Shown one piece after another: positions 17,290 through 26,285 of a stretch of DNA of 64,000 nt. The position numbers and the translations under genes were made by a program. Location of the stretch: the NCBI RefSeq assembly GCF_030644385.1, contig NZ_CP130060.1, forward strand, positions 1,116,001 to 1,180,000, given 5' to 3'. The number at the start of each line of letters is the position of its first letter. The stretch's first letter is position 1. The notes beneath the pieces are model-generated. The model did not search any database. It was not told the origin of the DNA and saw nothing but the letters and a program-made list of their open reading frames with translations. Source of the stretch: Stomatobaculum sp. F0698. Lineage in GTDB: Bacteria; Bacillota; Clostridia; Lachnospirales; Lachnospiraceae.

Positions 17290-19527
17290 TTACTCCACGC
17301 CCTTCCGAAAATGACCGCGTGTAAAGTTTTCGTATGCCTCCGCAACGTCCCGCTCGCCCAGCACAAAGCTGTGATGCAAAGAACGTACCGCAGCGCGACT
17401 TTGCTCCGCATTCTCATTCGTGAGCAGCAAACGCACCGCACCGAGCTTCAGTTCACGCAATTCTCCCGCCACTCCGCTGAGACTAAGGGGCGCTGCATTA
17501 TATATCGTATTATAACAGAAGGTGCAATGGGTTCTCACCGGCATATCCATCATGCGGCGATCCCGAAGCTGCATATACTCCGCCTTATGATCACAGCGAG
17601 CTGCCGTCTTTTTAACGCAATTCGCACTGACCATCATCGGCAGTCTTCCGGCAACCACCAACTCTTGACCTCTTGTTTCCAATGCGCGTAATTCGCGGGC
17701 AGTTTCTTCTATCGGCAGTGTAAGCCGGGCCGCACCGAAGCCTTTGAGACAGCGCTGTGCCTCCCGATTCATTCCGTAGACTTGAAAGTCAAAGAGCAGC
17801 GAGGGACAGAGCTTTCCCCTGCTCTCGTATAATTTGCGGAAATAGCCGGGCTCCTCCAGATTCCGAACAATCAGAGCATCAAACGGCAGATTCGCGAGCA
17901 ATTCGGCTTGGGCGGTGAAAAATTGCTCTGCCTCCGTTCTGAAAATCTGGGGCAACAGAAGGTAAGCCTGTTTCCCGGACCCATGAATTTCCGAAATCGC
18001 AGCTTCCCACCGCTCCGGCGGAAGACTGTCGGAGCCGAACGAAATCATAGAAACTTCGGACATAGCCGAAACAACCTTAAGCTGCTCCTCGGAATCGCAA
18101 CTCACATGAATTGCCGGAGGCTTGTCCTCTGTTCGTCCTTCGAATACAGCGCTCGATTCGTCTCCTGTCTCCCCATCGCATACAGTCTCTGTGGGACGGA
18201 CAGTTTTACGTGCAAAGCGTGAATCGATTGTTGCGGATATTGCTTCCAACGCCTGCCGCCTCAATTCATTCAGTTGCTTGACCGGGAAAAAATATCCTTC
18301 TTCCATGGAAACCGCAAGCTCCGAAAAGCGAAATCCCGTGCCGCCTGTTTTCAGCAGACGTTCACGCACCGCTTCCGGACTGCTCCCCGCAGTTCGCGCT
18401 CGTTCCGCAACCGCTCCCATAACTTCGGCACTCACCGTTCCGATATGTCTCACCTCGGCACTGACCGTGAGACAGAGCGGTTCTCCCGCTCGCTGGCGAA
18501 AGCTTCCGCGGAGCGGCAACTCCCGCTCCGTCTTCACATAGCGCTGTTCCAGTTCCTCCTCATACGGGAGATTCGGTTTACGCTTTTCTTTCTTCTCTCC
18601 GAGCACGATCATATCCCGACCGTTATGCTTGCGGTAATAGCCCTCGGTTTGACCGCCGCGGTCAAAAAGATCCAAAAGCTTTGCCCGGTCCTCCGCCGCA
18701 ACGGCAAAGCCCTCTTCTCCCTCGCGCGCATAAAGATCCAGATACTTTCTCCAAACTGAGACCACCCCCGCCGTGTATCGAGGACTCTTCATACGCCCCT
18801 CGATTTTCAGGCTGTCTATGCCGCTTGCGGCGAGCATCGGAATCAGATCCAGGCTGCACAAATCCTTACAGCTCAACAGCAAACTTTGCTTCGTGGGCTT
18901 TTCCCGGTCCCGCACCAAACTGTACGGCAAACGGCAGGTCTGTGCACAGCGCCCGCGGTTTCCGGATCTGCCGCCGAGCAGACTCGACATAAAACACTGG
19001 CCGGAATAAGCGTAACAAAGTGCACCGTGTACAAAACTCTCCACCTCGAGTCCTGTCTCTTGCTTGATGCGTACCAACTCTTCCAAACTGAGTTCCCGCG
19101 CCGGAATCACACGGCTCACCCCGAGACTCCGGAAAAGTCGCGCCGACTCAGGTCCCGTAACGGTGGTCTGGGTGCTTGCATGAAGGGAAAGAAGCGGGAA
19201 CTGCCTATGCAGAACAGCCAGGGCTCCCAAGTCCTGTACGATTGCCGCATCCAATCCCGCTTCATAATAAGGCGCAATATACTCCGGCAGCGCCTGTAGC
19301 TCTGCCTCTTTGAGGAGGGTATTCACGGTCAAATGGACGCGAACGCCAAAGCGGTGCGCATAGCGCAGGCCCGCAATGAGATCTTCCTCTTCGGGATTCT
19401 CCGCATAGGCCCTTGCGCCATATTTCGCACCGCCGACATAAACGGCATCCGCACCCGCATTGACTGCAGCCCGAAGGCTCTCCAAAGAGCCTGCGGGCGC
19501 CAAAAGTTCCGGTGTTTGATTTCTCAT
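17290..19527 (-). CDS. U32 family peptidase / RlhA-like RNA hydroxylation protein
   Basis: A 745-residue protein. The N-terminal half is the U32 domain: ELLAPAGSLESLRAAVNAGA at the start, ADAVYVGG, HASTQTT near 117, and the signature cysteine block FVHGALCYAYSGQCFMSSLL then GNRGRCAQTCR near 168-200. A second part (about 380-480) matches the DUF3656-type insert, and further Cys residues (CDHKAEY, THCTFCYN) lie near 640-670. Characterised relatives, RlhA in E. coli, are needed for 5-hydroxycytidine in 23S rRNA, probably as Fe-S proteins, rather than acting as classic proteases. It follows the zapA gene closely and belongs to the ruvA-ruvB-zapA run. Confidence 0.88.
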   Translation of the reverse strand: MRNQTPELLAPAGSLESLRAAVNAGADAVYVGGAKYGARAYAENPEEEDLIAGLRYAHRFGVRVHLTVNTLLKEAELQALPEYIAPYYEAGLDAAIVQDLGALAVLHRQFPLLSLHASTQTTVTGPESARLFRSLGVSRVIPARELSLEELVRIKQETGLEVESFVHGALCYAYSGQCFMSSLLGGRSGNRGRCAQTCRLPYSLVRDREKPTKQSLLLSCKDLCSLDLIPMLAASGIDSLKIEGRMKSPRYTAGVVSVWRKYLDLYAREGEEGFAVAAEDRAKLLDLFDRGGQTEGYYRKHNGRDMIVLGEKKEKRKPNLPYEEELEQRYVKTERELPLRGSFRQRAGEPLCLTVSAEVRHIGTVSAEVMGAVAERARTAGSSPEAVRERLLKTGGTGFRFSELAVSMEEGYFFPVKQLNELRRQALEAISATIDSRFARKTVRPTETVCDGETGDESSAVFEGRTEDKPPAIHVSCDSEEQLKVVSAMSEVSMISFGSDSLPPERWEAAISEIHGSGKQAYLLLPQIFRTEAEQFFTAQAELLANLPFDALIVRNLEEPGYFRKLYESRGKLCPSLLFDFQVYGMNREAQRCLKGFGAARLTLPIEETARELRALETRGQELVVAGRLPMMVSANCVKKTAARCDHKAEYMQLRDRRMMDMPVRTHCTFCYNTIYNAAPLSLSGVAGELRELKLGAVRLLLTNENAEQSRAAVRSLHHSFVLGERDVAEAYENFTRGHFRKGVE

Positions 19528-19545
19528 TCTTCCCTGCTATCTGTT

Positions 19546-20151
19546 TTACTTCGCGAGCAAGTCATCGAGCTCACTCTCAAGATTTTGACTGCGCTGCTTT
19601 TCTGCCTCCAGCGCCTCTTCCAGTTCACGAACACGTGCTTCCAAGCGTTCTTTTTCTGCTTCCAGTCCTGCATTGATTGCTTCGAGACTTGTCTTTTCCG
19701 CTTCCAGATTTGATATTTCCGCTTCCAGTTCCGCGTTTTTCCGTTCCGACTCGGCAAGAGCCGCCTCTGTCTTTTGCTTCTCTTCGACAGACACTGTTTC
19801 CGCCGTGTCTGCTTTGCCGTCCTTCTTAAGGCTTTCCATACGGAGGCGCTGCTCTACCAATTCCCGCTTCAGCGAATAAACCTCGGCTGCATGAGCCGCA
19901 GCTTCTTCCTTCAACTCGGCACTCTCCGCCCGCGCCTGCAGGCAGTCGTCCGCAAGGTTCAGCCAGAGTATCTGTGCTCTCCGCTCGCTGTTCTGGCGTG
20001 CGTAGGCGCGATTCTGACGCAGCTCCGCAATCTTGTTATCGATATAAGCCGCGACCTGGCGAAGATAGGCGCTGTCGCCGCCGGAAAGCGGAATTACCTT
20101 ACCGTCGATAATGACTTCTGTACTTCCCTGTCGATTCTGTTCGTCACGCAT
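19546..20151 (-). CDS. zapA: Cell division protein ZapA with extended coiled coil
   Basis: A 201-residue protein. Residues 10-85 form a ZapA domain ([20 protein letters not shown], then [10 protein letters not shown]). The rest is a long heptad-patterned coiled coil dominated by Glu, Lys, Leu and Ala. ZapA cross-links FtsZ protofilaments in the division ring. Typical ZapA is about 85-110 residues, so the C-terminal coil roughly doubles it; such extended forms occur in clostridial relatives. The start at 20151 follows GAGGGG by seven bases and overlaps the ruvB stop by 8 bp. A longer start at 20166 has a poor site. Confidence 0.85.
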   Translation of the reverse strand: MRDEQNRQGSTEVIIDGKVIPLSGGDSAYLRQVAAYIDNKIAELRQNRAYARQNSERRAQILWLNLADDCLQARAESAELKEEAAAHAAEVYSLKRELVEQRLRMESLKKDGKADTAETVSVEEKQKTEAALAESERKNAELEAEISNLEAEKTSLEAINAGLEAEKERLEARVRELEEALEAEKQRSQNLESELDDLLAK

Positions 20152-21160
20152 CTGCTTGCCCCTCATCTTCCTTTTTTCGATTCAAATGCTTGTATGCGTA
20201 TTCCGTCGCGACCCTGCCGCGCGGTGTGCGAATGATAAAGCCCTGCATGAGAAGGTAGGGCTCATAAACCTCTTCCAGCGTGCCGGCATCTTCTCCGAGC
20301 GCCGCCGCCAGTGTATCCAGCCCCACCGGTCCGCCGTGAAACATATCTATGATGAGATTCAGTATGGTGCGGTCACCCGCATCCAAACCACAGGTATCCA
20401 CATCCAGAAGGTTCAGCGCATCGCGCGCTACCTCTTCTGTAATTTCTCCGCCGTATTTCACCTCCGCAAAATCACGCACCCGACGTAACAATCGATTTGC
20501 AAGTCTCGGCGTTCCGCGGGAACGGCGCGCGAGTTCGGAAGCACCCGCCGCATTGATGGTCACGCCGAGAACTTTAGCAGAGCGGAGAACAATCTCTTGC
20601 AGCTCATCTTGTTCGTAAAACTCGAGGCGCTGAACCACACCGAAGCGATCGCGAAGCGGTGCGGAGAGAAGCCCTGCCCGCGTCGTTGCACCGACCAAGG
20701 TAAAATGCGGCAGCGAAAGCCGTATACTTTTTGCATTGCTCTCTTTTCCAAGCACAATGTCTATTGCAAAGTCTTCCATTGCAGGATAAAGCACCTCTTC
20801 AACTTGACGGTTCAGCCGATGAATTTCGTCGACAAAGAGCACATCACCCTCCTGCAAATGATTCAGGATTGCCGCCATATCACCCGGCTTTTCAATGGCC
20901 GGGCCTGAGGTGATTTTTAAATTAGAACCCATCTCATTGGCAATGATGCCGGAAAGGGTTGTCTTTCCGAGTCCGGGCGGCCCGTAAAAGAGCACGTGAT
21001 CGAGACTCTCCCCCCGCTGCCGCGCGGCTTCGATATAGACCTGCAGCATGGATTTTAATTTCTTTTGTCCGATATATTCTTGTAATCGCTGCGGACGCAG
21101 CGATTGTTCAAACCTGAGCTCTTCGCTTGCAAGCTCCGTCGTTATAATTCTACGCTCCAT
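20144..21160 (-). CDS. ruvB: Holliday junction branch migration helicase RuvB
   Basis: A 338-residue AAA+ ATPase that drives branch migration with RuvA at Holliday junctions. Walker A is [11 protein letters not shown] near 63, Walker B is LFVDEIHRL near 108, sensor 1 is LVGATTRAG near 155, and the C-terminal winged helix includes [13 protein letters not shown]. RuvA is 15 bp upstream. The start follows GAGAGGAAAAT. Confidence 0.97.
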   Translation of the reverse strand: MERRIITTELASEELRFEQSLRPQRLQEYIGQKKLKSMLQVYIEAARQRGESLDHVLFYGPPGLGKTTLSGIIANEMGSNLKITSGPAIEKPGDMAAILNHLQEGDVLFVDEIHRLNRQVEEVLYPAMEDFAIDIVLGKESNAKSIRLSLPHFTLVGATTRAGLLSAPLRDRFGVVQRLEFYEQDELQEIVLRSAKVLGVTINAAGASELARRSRGTPRLANRLLRRVRDFAEVKYGGEITEEVARDALNLLDVDTCGLDAGDRTILNLIIDMFHGGPVGLDTLAAALGEDAGTLEEVYEPYLLMQGFIIRTPRGRVATEYAYKHLNRKKEDEGQADA

Positions 21161-21175
21161 ATTTTCCTCTCAAGC

Positions 21176-21763
21176 TCAGAACTGCCGGAGCGCCTCGCGA
21201 AGGAGTGTCTCGCTGTCCTTATCTTCCGCGCCCGGTATCGCACGGACGGCACGCGCTGCCTCGCTCACACTGTAGCCGAGCTGCACCAGAGCGTCCATGG
21301 CATCGGCCATCGCGCGATTCTCGGAAGGAGCCGCTGCAACACCGCCTGTCGTAAGTTCTTGTACGACTTCCTTATTTTTCAGTTCCAAGATAATTCGCTC
21401 CGCGGTCCGTATTCCCACGCCGGGCGCCTTTGCGATTGCCTTGGCATCACCGCTTAAAACAGCGAGCTTCAGCGCTTCGGGCTCCAGTGCCGAGAGTACG
21501 GCAAGCGCTCCCTTCGGACCGATTCCGCTCACGGCAATCAGCGCGCGAAAAAGGCGGAGATCCGCCTCTCTGTCAAAACCATAGAGTGCAACCGCATCTT
21601 CGCTCAATTTGAAATGCGTATACAAAATAAGCTCTTTTCCCGGGGCCGGAAGCCGATCTATGACCGCGCGGGATGTCTTTACTTCTATACCGAAGGATCC
21701 CGCCTCCACAATCACTTCGCTCTCGCCGACCGCAGTGAGCGTCCCTTTTATATAGGAAATCAT
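21176..21763 (-). CDS. ruvA: Holliday junction DNA-binding protein RuvA
   Basis: A 195-residue protein of standard RuvA length. Domain I begins MISYIKGTLTAVGESEVIVE; helix-hairpin-helix motifs appear as LIAVSGIGPKGALAVLSAL and APGVGIRTAERIILELK; the flexible C-terminal domain III binds RuvB. RuvA tetramers hold the four-way junction. It heads the ruvA-ruvB-zapA-U32 run. No ruvC is adjacent. Confidence 0.97.
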   Translation of the reverse strand: MISYIKGTLTAVGESEVIVEAGSFGIEVKTSRAVIDRLPAPGKELILYTHFKLSEDAVALYGFDREADLRLFRALIAVSGIGPKGALAVLSALEPEALKLAVLSGDAKAIAKAPGVGIRTAERIILELKNKEVVQELTTGGVAAAPSENRAMADAMDALVQLGYSVSEAARAVRAIPGAEDKDSETLLREALRQF

Positions 21764-21800
21764 AGTTTGCTCCTGCCTTCCGAAACTTTCCCTGTTGTCT

Positions 21801-21829
21801 AGTTTAGCACAGCCTTTTCAATCTAACAA
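21801..21829 (-). promoter_or_regulatory. Promoter of ruvA
   Basis: TTGTTA, a 17-bp spacer and TAAACT on the minus strand. It overlaps the plus-strand yprB promoter (21815-21843), so the two polymerases should compete. Confidence 0.6.
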
Positions 21830-21843
21830 GGAAGGCGTATACT
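21815..21843 (+). promoter_or_regulatory. Promoter of yprB
   Basis: TTTTCA, a 17-bp spacer and TATACT, 30 bp upstream of the yprB start. It overlaps the divergent ruvA promoter. Confidence 0.55.
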
Positions 21844-21873
21844 GGAGTATCAAATTGCGAGAGGAGCTTCTTC

Positions 21874-22965
21874 ATGCTTTGCTTTGAAACAAAACTGTCG
21901 CGCGAACCCTATCTCAGCGCGCTCGAGGCAGTTCCCGACGGGGCAGAACTCTCTTCCCTGCTCTTTTTTGACATTGAAACCACCGGTCTCAGCCCGAGTT
22001 CCGCACAGATTTATTTAATCGGAGCACTCTGCTTTCCGAAAAAAGGCCCCGCTGTTCTTCGGCAGTGGTTCGCCGCTTCGCTTTCCGAAGAACAAGAACT
22101 GCTACGCAGTTTTTTTGCCTTTGCCGCCCCCTTCCGCACTCTGGTACATTTTAACGGACAGCGCTTTGACCTCCCCTTTCTCAGCGCATGCAGCGCACAG
22201 TACCACCTGACTTATCCGCTCGACCGGAAGGATAACCTGGATCTTTATGCGAGCGTGGCTCCGTTTCGCCCGCTTTTCGCCACACAAAAACTCACGCAAC
22301 GCGCACTGGAGCAGCGCTTGCAGTTTACCCGAAAGGATCCCTTCGACGGCGGAGAACTGATTGCACAGTATTTGTCCTGGCTTACGACAAGAGATGAAGA
22401 CTTGCTGCAAAACATGCTCGGACATAATGCTGCGGATGTCAGCATGCTGCCGCAGCTCTTACCCTTGCTTCACATTCCGTCCTTTTTCCGCGGTCGCTTT
22501 GATAATACACGTATCTTTGAGGACAAGGAAGACTTCTGCATCACCGCCGAAAGCGCTGTTTCGCTCCCGTTTTCACTCTCTCGCGAAACCGAGACTATGG
22601 AACTTGCCGCAGCGGAAACACACATCCGCCTTCGGCTCCCGCGCTTTTCCGGAACCCTCTATCACTATCTCAAGGATTACCGCAATTACTATATTCTGAA
22701 AGAAGACGGCAGTCTGCTCCACAAAACTTTAGCTGCTTTTGTCGATGCCGACGCTCGGGAGAAGGCCACCAAAGAAAGCGCACGTCTTCCCCTCACCGGG
22801 GACTTTGCGGCGGTCCCCAAGCGTATGAATCCGGAAGCGCGCTGCTTTCAAACCGGCCCGAATGCCACCCCGCTTTATCTGCCGCTCTCCGTTCTACAGG
22901 AGAACAACGCCCTCTGTGATGCCTATCTCAGCTCGGCACTCACCGCCCTTAAACTTCGCGGCTGA
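21874..22965 (+). CDS. yprB: RNase H-like 3'-5' exonuclease (YprB family)
   Basis: A 363-residue protein with the DEDD exonuclease pattern: LLFFDIETTGLSP (Asp and Glu of motif I) near 28-40, VHFNGQRFDLPFL (motif II) near 90, and GHNAADVSMLPQLLPLL (motif III) near 182. The fold is that of the YprB/ribonuclease H-like family of uncertain substrate. The C-terminal 130 residues are a separate domain rich in beta structure. The start follows AGAGGAG. It is a single gene, divergent from ruvA and convergent with csp. Confidence 0.85.
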   Translation: MLCFETKLSREPYLSALEAVPDGAELSSLLFFDIETTGLSPSSAQIYLIGALCFPKKGPAVLRQWFAASLSEEQELLRSFFAFAAPFRTLVHFNGQRFDLPFLSACSAQYHLTYPLDRKDNLDLYASVAPFRPLFATQKLTQRALEQRLQFTRKDPFDGGELIAQYLSWLTTRDEDLLQNMLGHNAADVSMLPQLLPLLHIPSFFRGRFDNTRIFEDKEDFCITAESAVSLPFSLSRETETMELAAAETHIRLRLPRFSGTLYHYLKDYRNYYILKEDGSLLHKTLAAFVDADAREKATKESARLPLTGDFAAVPKRMNPEARCFQTGPNATPLYLPLSVLQENNALCDAYLSSALTALKLRG

Positions 22966-23037
22966 TTTCCTTACTGCCCCTTCGTTTCTCAGCGTGTATA
23001 CGACAAAGAAGAGACATCGGAACAATAAAACGAAAAA

Positions 23038-23072
23038 AAGAACCGAAGTCGCAACTGCGAACTTCGGTTCTT
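23038..23072 (-). terminator. Terminator between csp and yprB
   Basis: A 12-bp perfect stem (aagaaccgaagt and complement) with an 11-base loop, followed on the minus strand by seven T residues. It ends the csp transcript and may also stop yprB transcription. Confidence 0.85.
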
Positions 23073-23115
23073 CTCTGTTTGATCTCATGAATAGTCGTTT
23101 CCCGAGGGAACCGGT

Positions 23116-23319
23116 TTACTCAATCACCAAGACGTTGGTAGCCTGCGGTCCCTTCGCGCCGTCGACAATCTCGTACTCGACCTTTGCGCCCTCCTCGAGA
23201 GTCTTGAAACCATCCATCTTCAGGCCGGAATAGTGCACGAAAACATCATTGCCGCCCTCGTCCGAGATGAATCCGTAACCCTTCTGGTTGTTAAACCACT
23301 TGACTGTACCCTTGCTCAT
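23116..23319 (-). CDS. csp: Cold-shock domain protein
   Basis: A 67-residue single cold-shock domain. RNP1 is KGYGFIS (K13-S19) and RNP2 is VFVHYS (V26-S31), which bind single-stranded RNA and DNA. The start is the ATG after GGAGGAACACC; the longer open frame upstream runs into the promoter region. It is monocistronic with its own promoter, a leader of about 50 bases and a terminator. CspA-type proteins act as RNA chaperones in cold adaptation and growth. Confidence 0.97.
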   Translation of the reverse strand: MSKGTVKWFNNQKGYGFISDEGGNDVFVHYSGLKMDGFKTLEEGAKVEYEIVDGAKGPQATNVLVIE

Positions 23320-23377
23320 AACCGGTGTTCCTCCGAAAAAAATAATCTGTGGCTTGCAGACTTCTGCAACCCTCGGT

Positions 23378-23406
23378 ACAATAGCATATGTTGCGCCTAC
23401 TGTCAA
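23378..23406 (-). promoter_or_regulatory. Promoter of csp
   Basis: Consensus TTGACA, a 17-bp spacer and TATTGT on the minus strand. The transcription start should fall near 23371, giving a leader of about 50 bases. Confidence 0.85.
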
Positions 23407-23440
23407 ATAATTTCGACAATTTGAAGGGATTATTTTTTTT

Positions 23441-24049
23441 ATGAGAGTTCTATTTTATACAAAAAACACAATCAAACACTTTTTGACTATTACCAAACAC
23501 AAGTTGACTGTCATGGATCTCTGCTTCAAGGTGGGTCTTGTTCGGCAGGGCCTAGCCCATGACCTCTCAAAATATTCACCGACCGAATTTATGACCGGTG
23601 TCCGTTATTACCAGGGCATACGCTCTCCCAACGCCGCAGAGCGAAAAGAACATGGCTACTCCCTCGCCTGGCTGCATCACAAGGGGCGCAATCGCCACCA
23701 CTATGAATACTGGGTGGATATCGATCCCGAGCGCGGCTGGGTCGGGTTAAAAATGCCGCTCCGCTTTGTCCTCGAGATGGTCTGCGACCGCATTGCGGCC
23801 TCTAAAGTATACAGCGGTAAAGATTATACCGATGCCGTCCCCCTCGGCTACTATCTTTCCAAGGGGGAGGGACGGCTACTGCATCCCGAGACCCGGGCGC
23901 TGCTCGAAAAACTGCTCTATATGCTCCGCGACAAGGGAGAGCGCTACACGCTCGGCTATATGCGCTGGCTGAAACGCCACCCAGCACTGTACGAGCGTCA
24001 GTGTGCCCCCTTCTCGAGTGCCGTCAGTTCTTCGGGCGTAAACGAATAA
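23441..24049 (+). CDS. DUF5662 family protein
   Basis: A 202-residue protein of the DUF5662 family. Conserved-looking metal-type residues are in [14 protein letters not shown] near 38-50 and [15 protein letters not shown] near 76-90, a His/Asp pattern reminiscent of HD-type phosphohydrolases. The family function is not established. The ribosome-binding site (GAAGGGA) is 11 bases from the ATG, which is rather far. The 3' end overlaps the convergent hslO gene by 52 bp, so the last 17 codons are read in antisense as hslO. No neighbour suggests a pathway. Confidence 0.8.
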   Translation: MRVLFYTKNTIKHFLTITKHKLTVMDLCFKVGLVRQGLAHDLSKYSPTEFMTGVRYYQGIRSPNAAERKEHGYSLAWLHHKGRNRHHYEYWVDIDPERGWVGLKMPLRFVLEMVCDRIAASKVYSGKDYTDAVPLGYYLSKGEGRLLHPETRALLEKLLYMLRDKGERYTLGYMRWLKRHPALYERQCAPFSSAVSSSGVNE

Positions 24050-24876
24050 GACTTTCCGCAGAAGTGGCAGTGAAGTTCTGCGGGTTTTTGCTCCTCGGCC
24101 ATGCTCTTAAGCTCTGCACTGCCGAGGCTGATGAGAGCCTTCTCGACCCGCTCTCTCGAGCAGTCACAGTGAAAACGGCAGGGGAGCTTTTCCGTGAGTT
24201 TCCACTCCATGCCCTCAAAAATCCACGCGAGAATATCTTCGGGGGTCTTTCCTTCCTTTAAGAAGTTGGTGACCGAGCCGACCGTCTTCAATCTGTTCTC
24301 GAGCGCCGTGATTACTTCCTCGGGACAATTCGGCATGAGCTGCACGATAAAACCGCCCGCACAGCGCACGGTGTTGTCCTGATTCATCAGCACACCGAGT
24401 CCCACACCGGAGGGCACCTGCTCACTCGATGCGTAATAGTAGGCAAGATCCTCTGCAATTTCCCCGGAAACCAGCTCCACCTGTCCCACGTAGGGTTCTT
24501 TCAGTCCCAGATCCGAAATTACCGTCAGGCTTCCCTTGCCGACCGCACCGGCAACATCCAGCTTGCCGAGCTCGTTCGCCGGTAAGATAACCACCGGCTC
24601 AAACGGATATCCCTTGACCTCACCCGCATTGTTCGCGGTGACCAAAAGACCGCGCATGGGGCCGTCCCCGTCCACTTTGATGGTCAGAAGGTCCTTTTTG
24701 TCCTTCATCATTGCACCCATCATGAGCCCTGCTGTCATAAGGCGTCCCAATGCCGCCGTGACAATGGGGCTCGTGTTGTGTATGCGTCTGGCCTCTTCCG
24801 TCAATTCTTCCGTCGTCGCCGCAAAGGCACGCACCATGCCGCCCTCTGCGTAGGCTCTCACAATATAATCACTCAT
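23998..24876 (-). CDS. hslO: Hsp33 redox-regulated chaperone
   Basis: A 292-residue holdase chaperone activated by oxidation. The C-terminal zinc site is intact: CDC near 233-235 and CHFCGK near 264-269. The N-terminal substrate-binding domain includes the RAYAEGGMVRAFAATT segment. Under oxidative stress the four cysteines form disulfides, release zinc and expose the chaperone surface. The start follows AAGGAAG and lies 1 bp after the methyltransferase stop, so the two genes are coupled. Confidence 0.95.
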   Translation of the reverse strand: MSDYIVRAYAEGGMVRAFAATTEELTEEARRIHNTSPIVTAALGRLMTAGLMMGAMMKDKKDLLTIKVDGDGPMRGLLVTANNAGEVKGYPFEPVVILPANELGKLDVAGAVGKGSLTVISDLGLKEPYVGQVELVSGEIAEDLAYYYASSEQVPSGVGLGVLMNQDNTVRCAGGFIVQLMPNCPEEVITALENRLKTVGSVTNFLKEGKTPEDILAWIFEGMEWKLTEKLPCRFHCDCSRERVEKALISLGSAELKSMAEEQKPAELHCHFCGKSYSFTPEELTALEKGAH

Positions 24877-24877
24877 T

Positions 24878-25636
24878 TCAAGCTTCCTTTCCGTGTTCAC
24901 GCAATAAAATCAGCATGCGCTCGCTCTCTTCGATTAGCGGACCTTCCGTCTCCGCATCCATGGCCTCGAGAAAAATAAGTCCCGCAGCCTCTGCTTCCCG
25001 TCGCACTTCCTCTAAGGTATAAGCGCGCTGTACATGGGTCTCCTCCGATCTGCGAAAAAGTGCTTCCGTCTCTCGCAGATAGAAGGTCATATCATAAAAA
25101 TTTTCGCGCGTCTCTCCGTCATAGTGATTTTCCCAGATAAAACTACCCTCTTCTCTTGTCTCCGCAAAGATATTGTCTGCGAGCAAGTGCTCATACTTAT
25201 ATACGGTATTCATATCAAAGAGGAAGATGCCGCCGGGATCCAGGTAGTTGTTGACCAGGCGAAAAACCTCTCTTAAATCCTCTGAGGTACAGAGATAGTT
25301 CATCGAATCGCAACGGCTTATCATCGCGCGGCAAGTCCCGTAGAGCTCGAATTCCCGCATATCCTGACAGAGGTAGAGGCTGTTGCTGCCGGAAAGCAGC
25401 TTCTTTTGCATGGCCTCTTCGAGCATCTCCTCCGCATTGTCGATTCCTATCATGTCAAAGCCTGCGGCAGCAAGGCGTTCGGTGCAGTTCCCCGTGCCGC
25501 AGCCAAGCTCCGCTACGATGCCCTCCGTAATGCCGAAGCGCCCAAGGAGACGCTGCGTCTGTTCGCACCACGCATCATAGGGAACGCCGTCCATAAATAA
25601 ATCGTAGAGTTTTGCAAAACTCTGATAAGCCTCCAT
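24878..25636 (-). CDS. Class I SAM-dependent methyltransferase
   Basis: A 252-residue protein with a Rossmann-type methyltransferase core: VAELGCGTGNCTERL (motif I) near 43-57, MIGIDNAEEMLEEA (motif II) near 64-77, and MISRCDSMNYL (motif IV) near 105. The all-beta insert near 130-190 resembles the small-molecule methyltransferases often placed next to ribosomal or stress genes. Substrate is unknown. The start follows AAGGAGAGCGC. The gene sits just beyond the SEC-C terminator and is coupled to hslO. Confidence 0.88.
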   Translation of the reverse strand: MEAYQSFAKLYDLFMDGVPYDAWCEQTQRLLGRFGITEGIVAELGCGTGNCTERLAAAGFDMIGIDNAEEMLEEAMQKKLLSGSNSLYLCQDMREFELYGTCRAMISRCDSMNYLCTSEDLREVFRLVNNYLDPGGIFLFDMNTVYKYEHLLADNIFAETREEGSFIWENHYDGETRENFYDMTFYLRETEALFRRSEETHVQRAYTLEEVRREAEAAGLIFLEAMDAETEGPLIEESERMLILLREHGKEA

Positions 25637-25670
25637 CTGCGCTCTCCTTCTCAAGTCCGGTCTCGATACA

Positions 25671-25707
25671 AAAAGACTCCGCTCTCCTTCGTCCCGAGAG
25701 CGGAGTC
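25671..25707 (-). terminator. Terminator of the SEC-C gene
   Basis: A perfect 12-bp stem (gactccgctctc and complement) with a nine-base loop follows the SEC-C gene by 5 bp. On the minus strand it is followed by TTTTTG. The methyltransferase start is only 35 bp further on, so some read-through or an unseen promoter is needed for that gene. Confidence 0.85.
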
Positions 25708-25711
25708 AAAC

Positions 25712-26218
25712 TTATGCGTTTCTGCCGCAGCAGTGCTTATACTTCTTACCGGAGCCGCAGGGACAGGGATCGTTTCTGCCGATTTTAACTTCCTTGCGGA
25801 CCGTACCGCTCTGCTTCTGTTCGCGGTACAACTCCTTTCTTCTCTCTTCGCTCAGGATATGATTCCAAGCCTCGAGGCCGTAGAGCCAATCCGCCTTCGC
25901 CTCCACCATGTTGTAGTAGAGCTTCTCCGGATCGATTTCAAGCACAATCTCGGTATTCTCGTCCATGGTCTCGGTCGGAATGTCCTGCTTGAGGCTCTCG
26001 CTGATGCCATCCAGGAAACCGGTCATGGTCTGAATATCCGTTCCGTACTTCTCTGCAAGCTCCTTTACCGTGCCGCGCTCCACCTGTGTCACATCCGCAA
26101 GCAGTTTCTCATAAATGCCCTTCTCCACGCGAAAATAATCGGTCCAGAGCTGCTCCTGCTCTTCCTTGCTGAGCTGGTCTCCATATGCTTTGGTTCTCCA
26201 TACTTCCAATAAAGTCAT
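25712..26218 (-). CDS. SEC-C metal-binding motif protein
   Basis: A 168-residue protein ending in the SEC-C zinc motif, [19 protein letters not shown], as in the C-terminus of SecA. Residues 1-140 are helical with no recognised catalytic motif. SEC-C tails bind zinc and often contact ribosomes or SecB-like partners. The gene has its own promoter (26251-26279) and terminator. Function beyond metal binding is unknown. Confidence 0.85.
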   Translation of the reverse strand: MTLLEVWRTKAYGDQLSKEEQEQLWTDYFRVEKGIYEKLLADVTQVERGTVKELAEKYGTDIQTMTGFLDGISESLKQDIPTETMDENTEIVLEIDPEKLYYNMVEAKADWLYGLEAWNHILSEERRKELYREQKQSGTVRKEVKIGRNDPCPCGSGKKYKHCCGRNA

Positions 26219-26250
26219 ATACTCATCCTCACTTCCGTGATTTTAGTCGC

Positions 26251-26279
26251 ATTATAGCCTAAGTTTTCATGAATTGCAA
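26251..26279 (-). promoter_or_regulatory. Promoter of the SEC-C gene
   Basis: TTGCAA, a 17-bp spacer and consensus TATAAT on the minus strand, 33 bp upstream of the start codon and just after the AI-2E transporter stop. Confidence 0.75.
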
Positions 26280-26285
26280 ATACCG

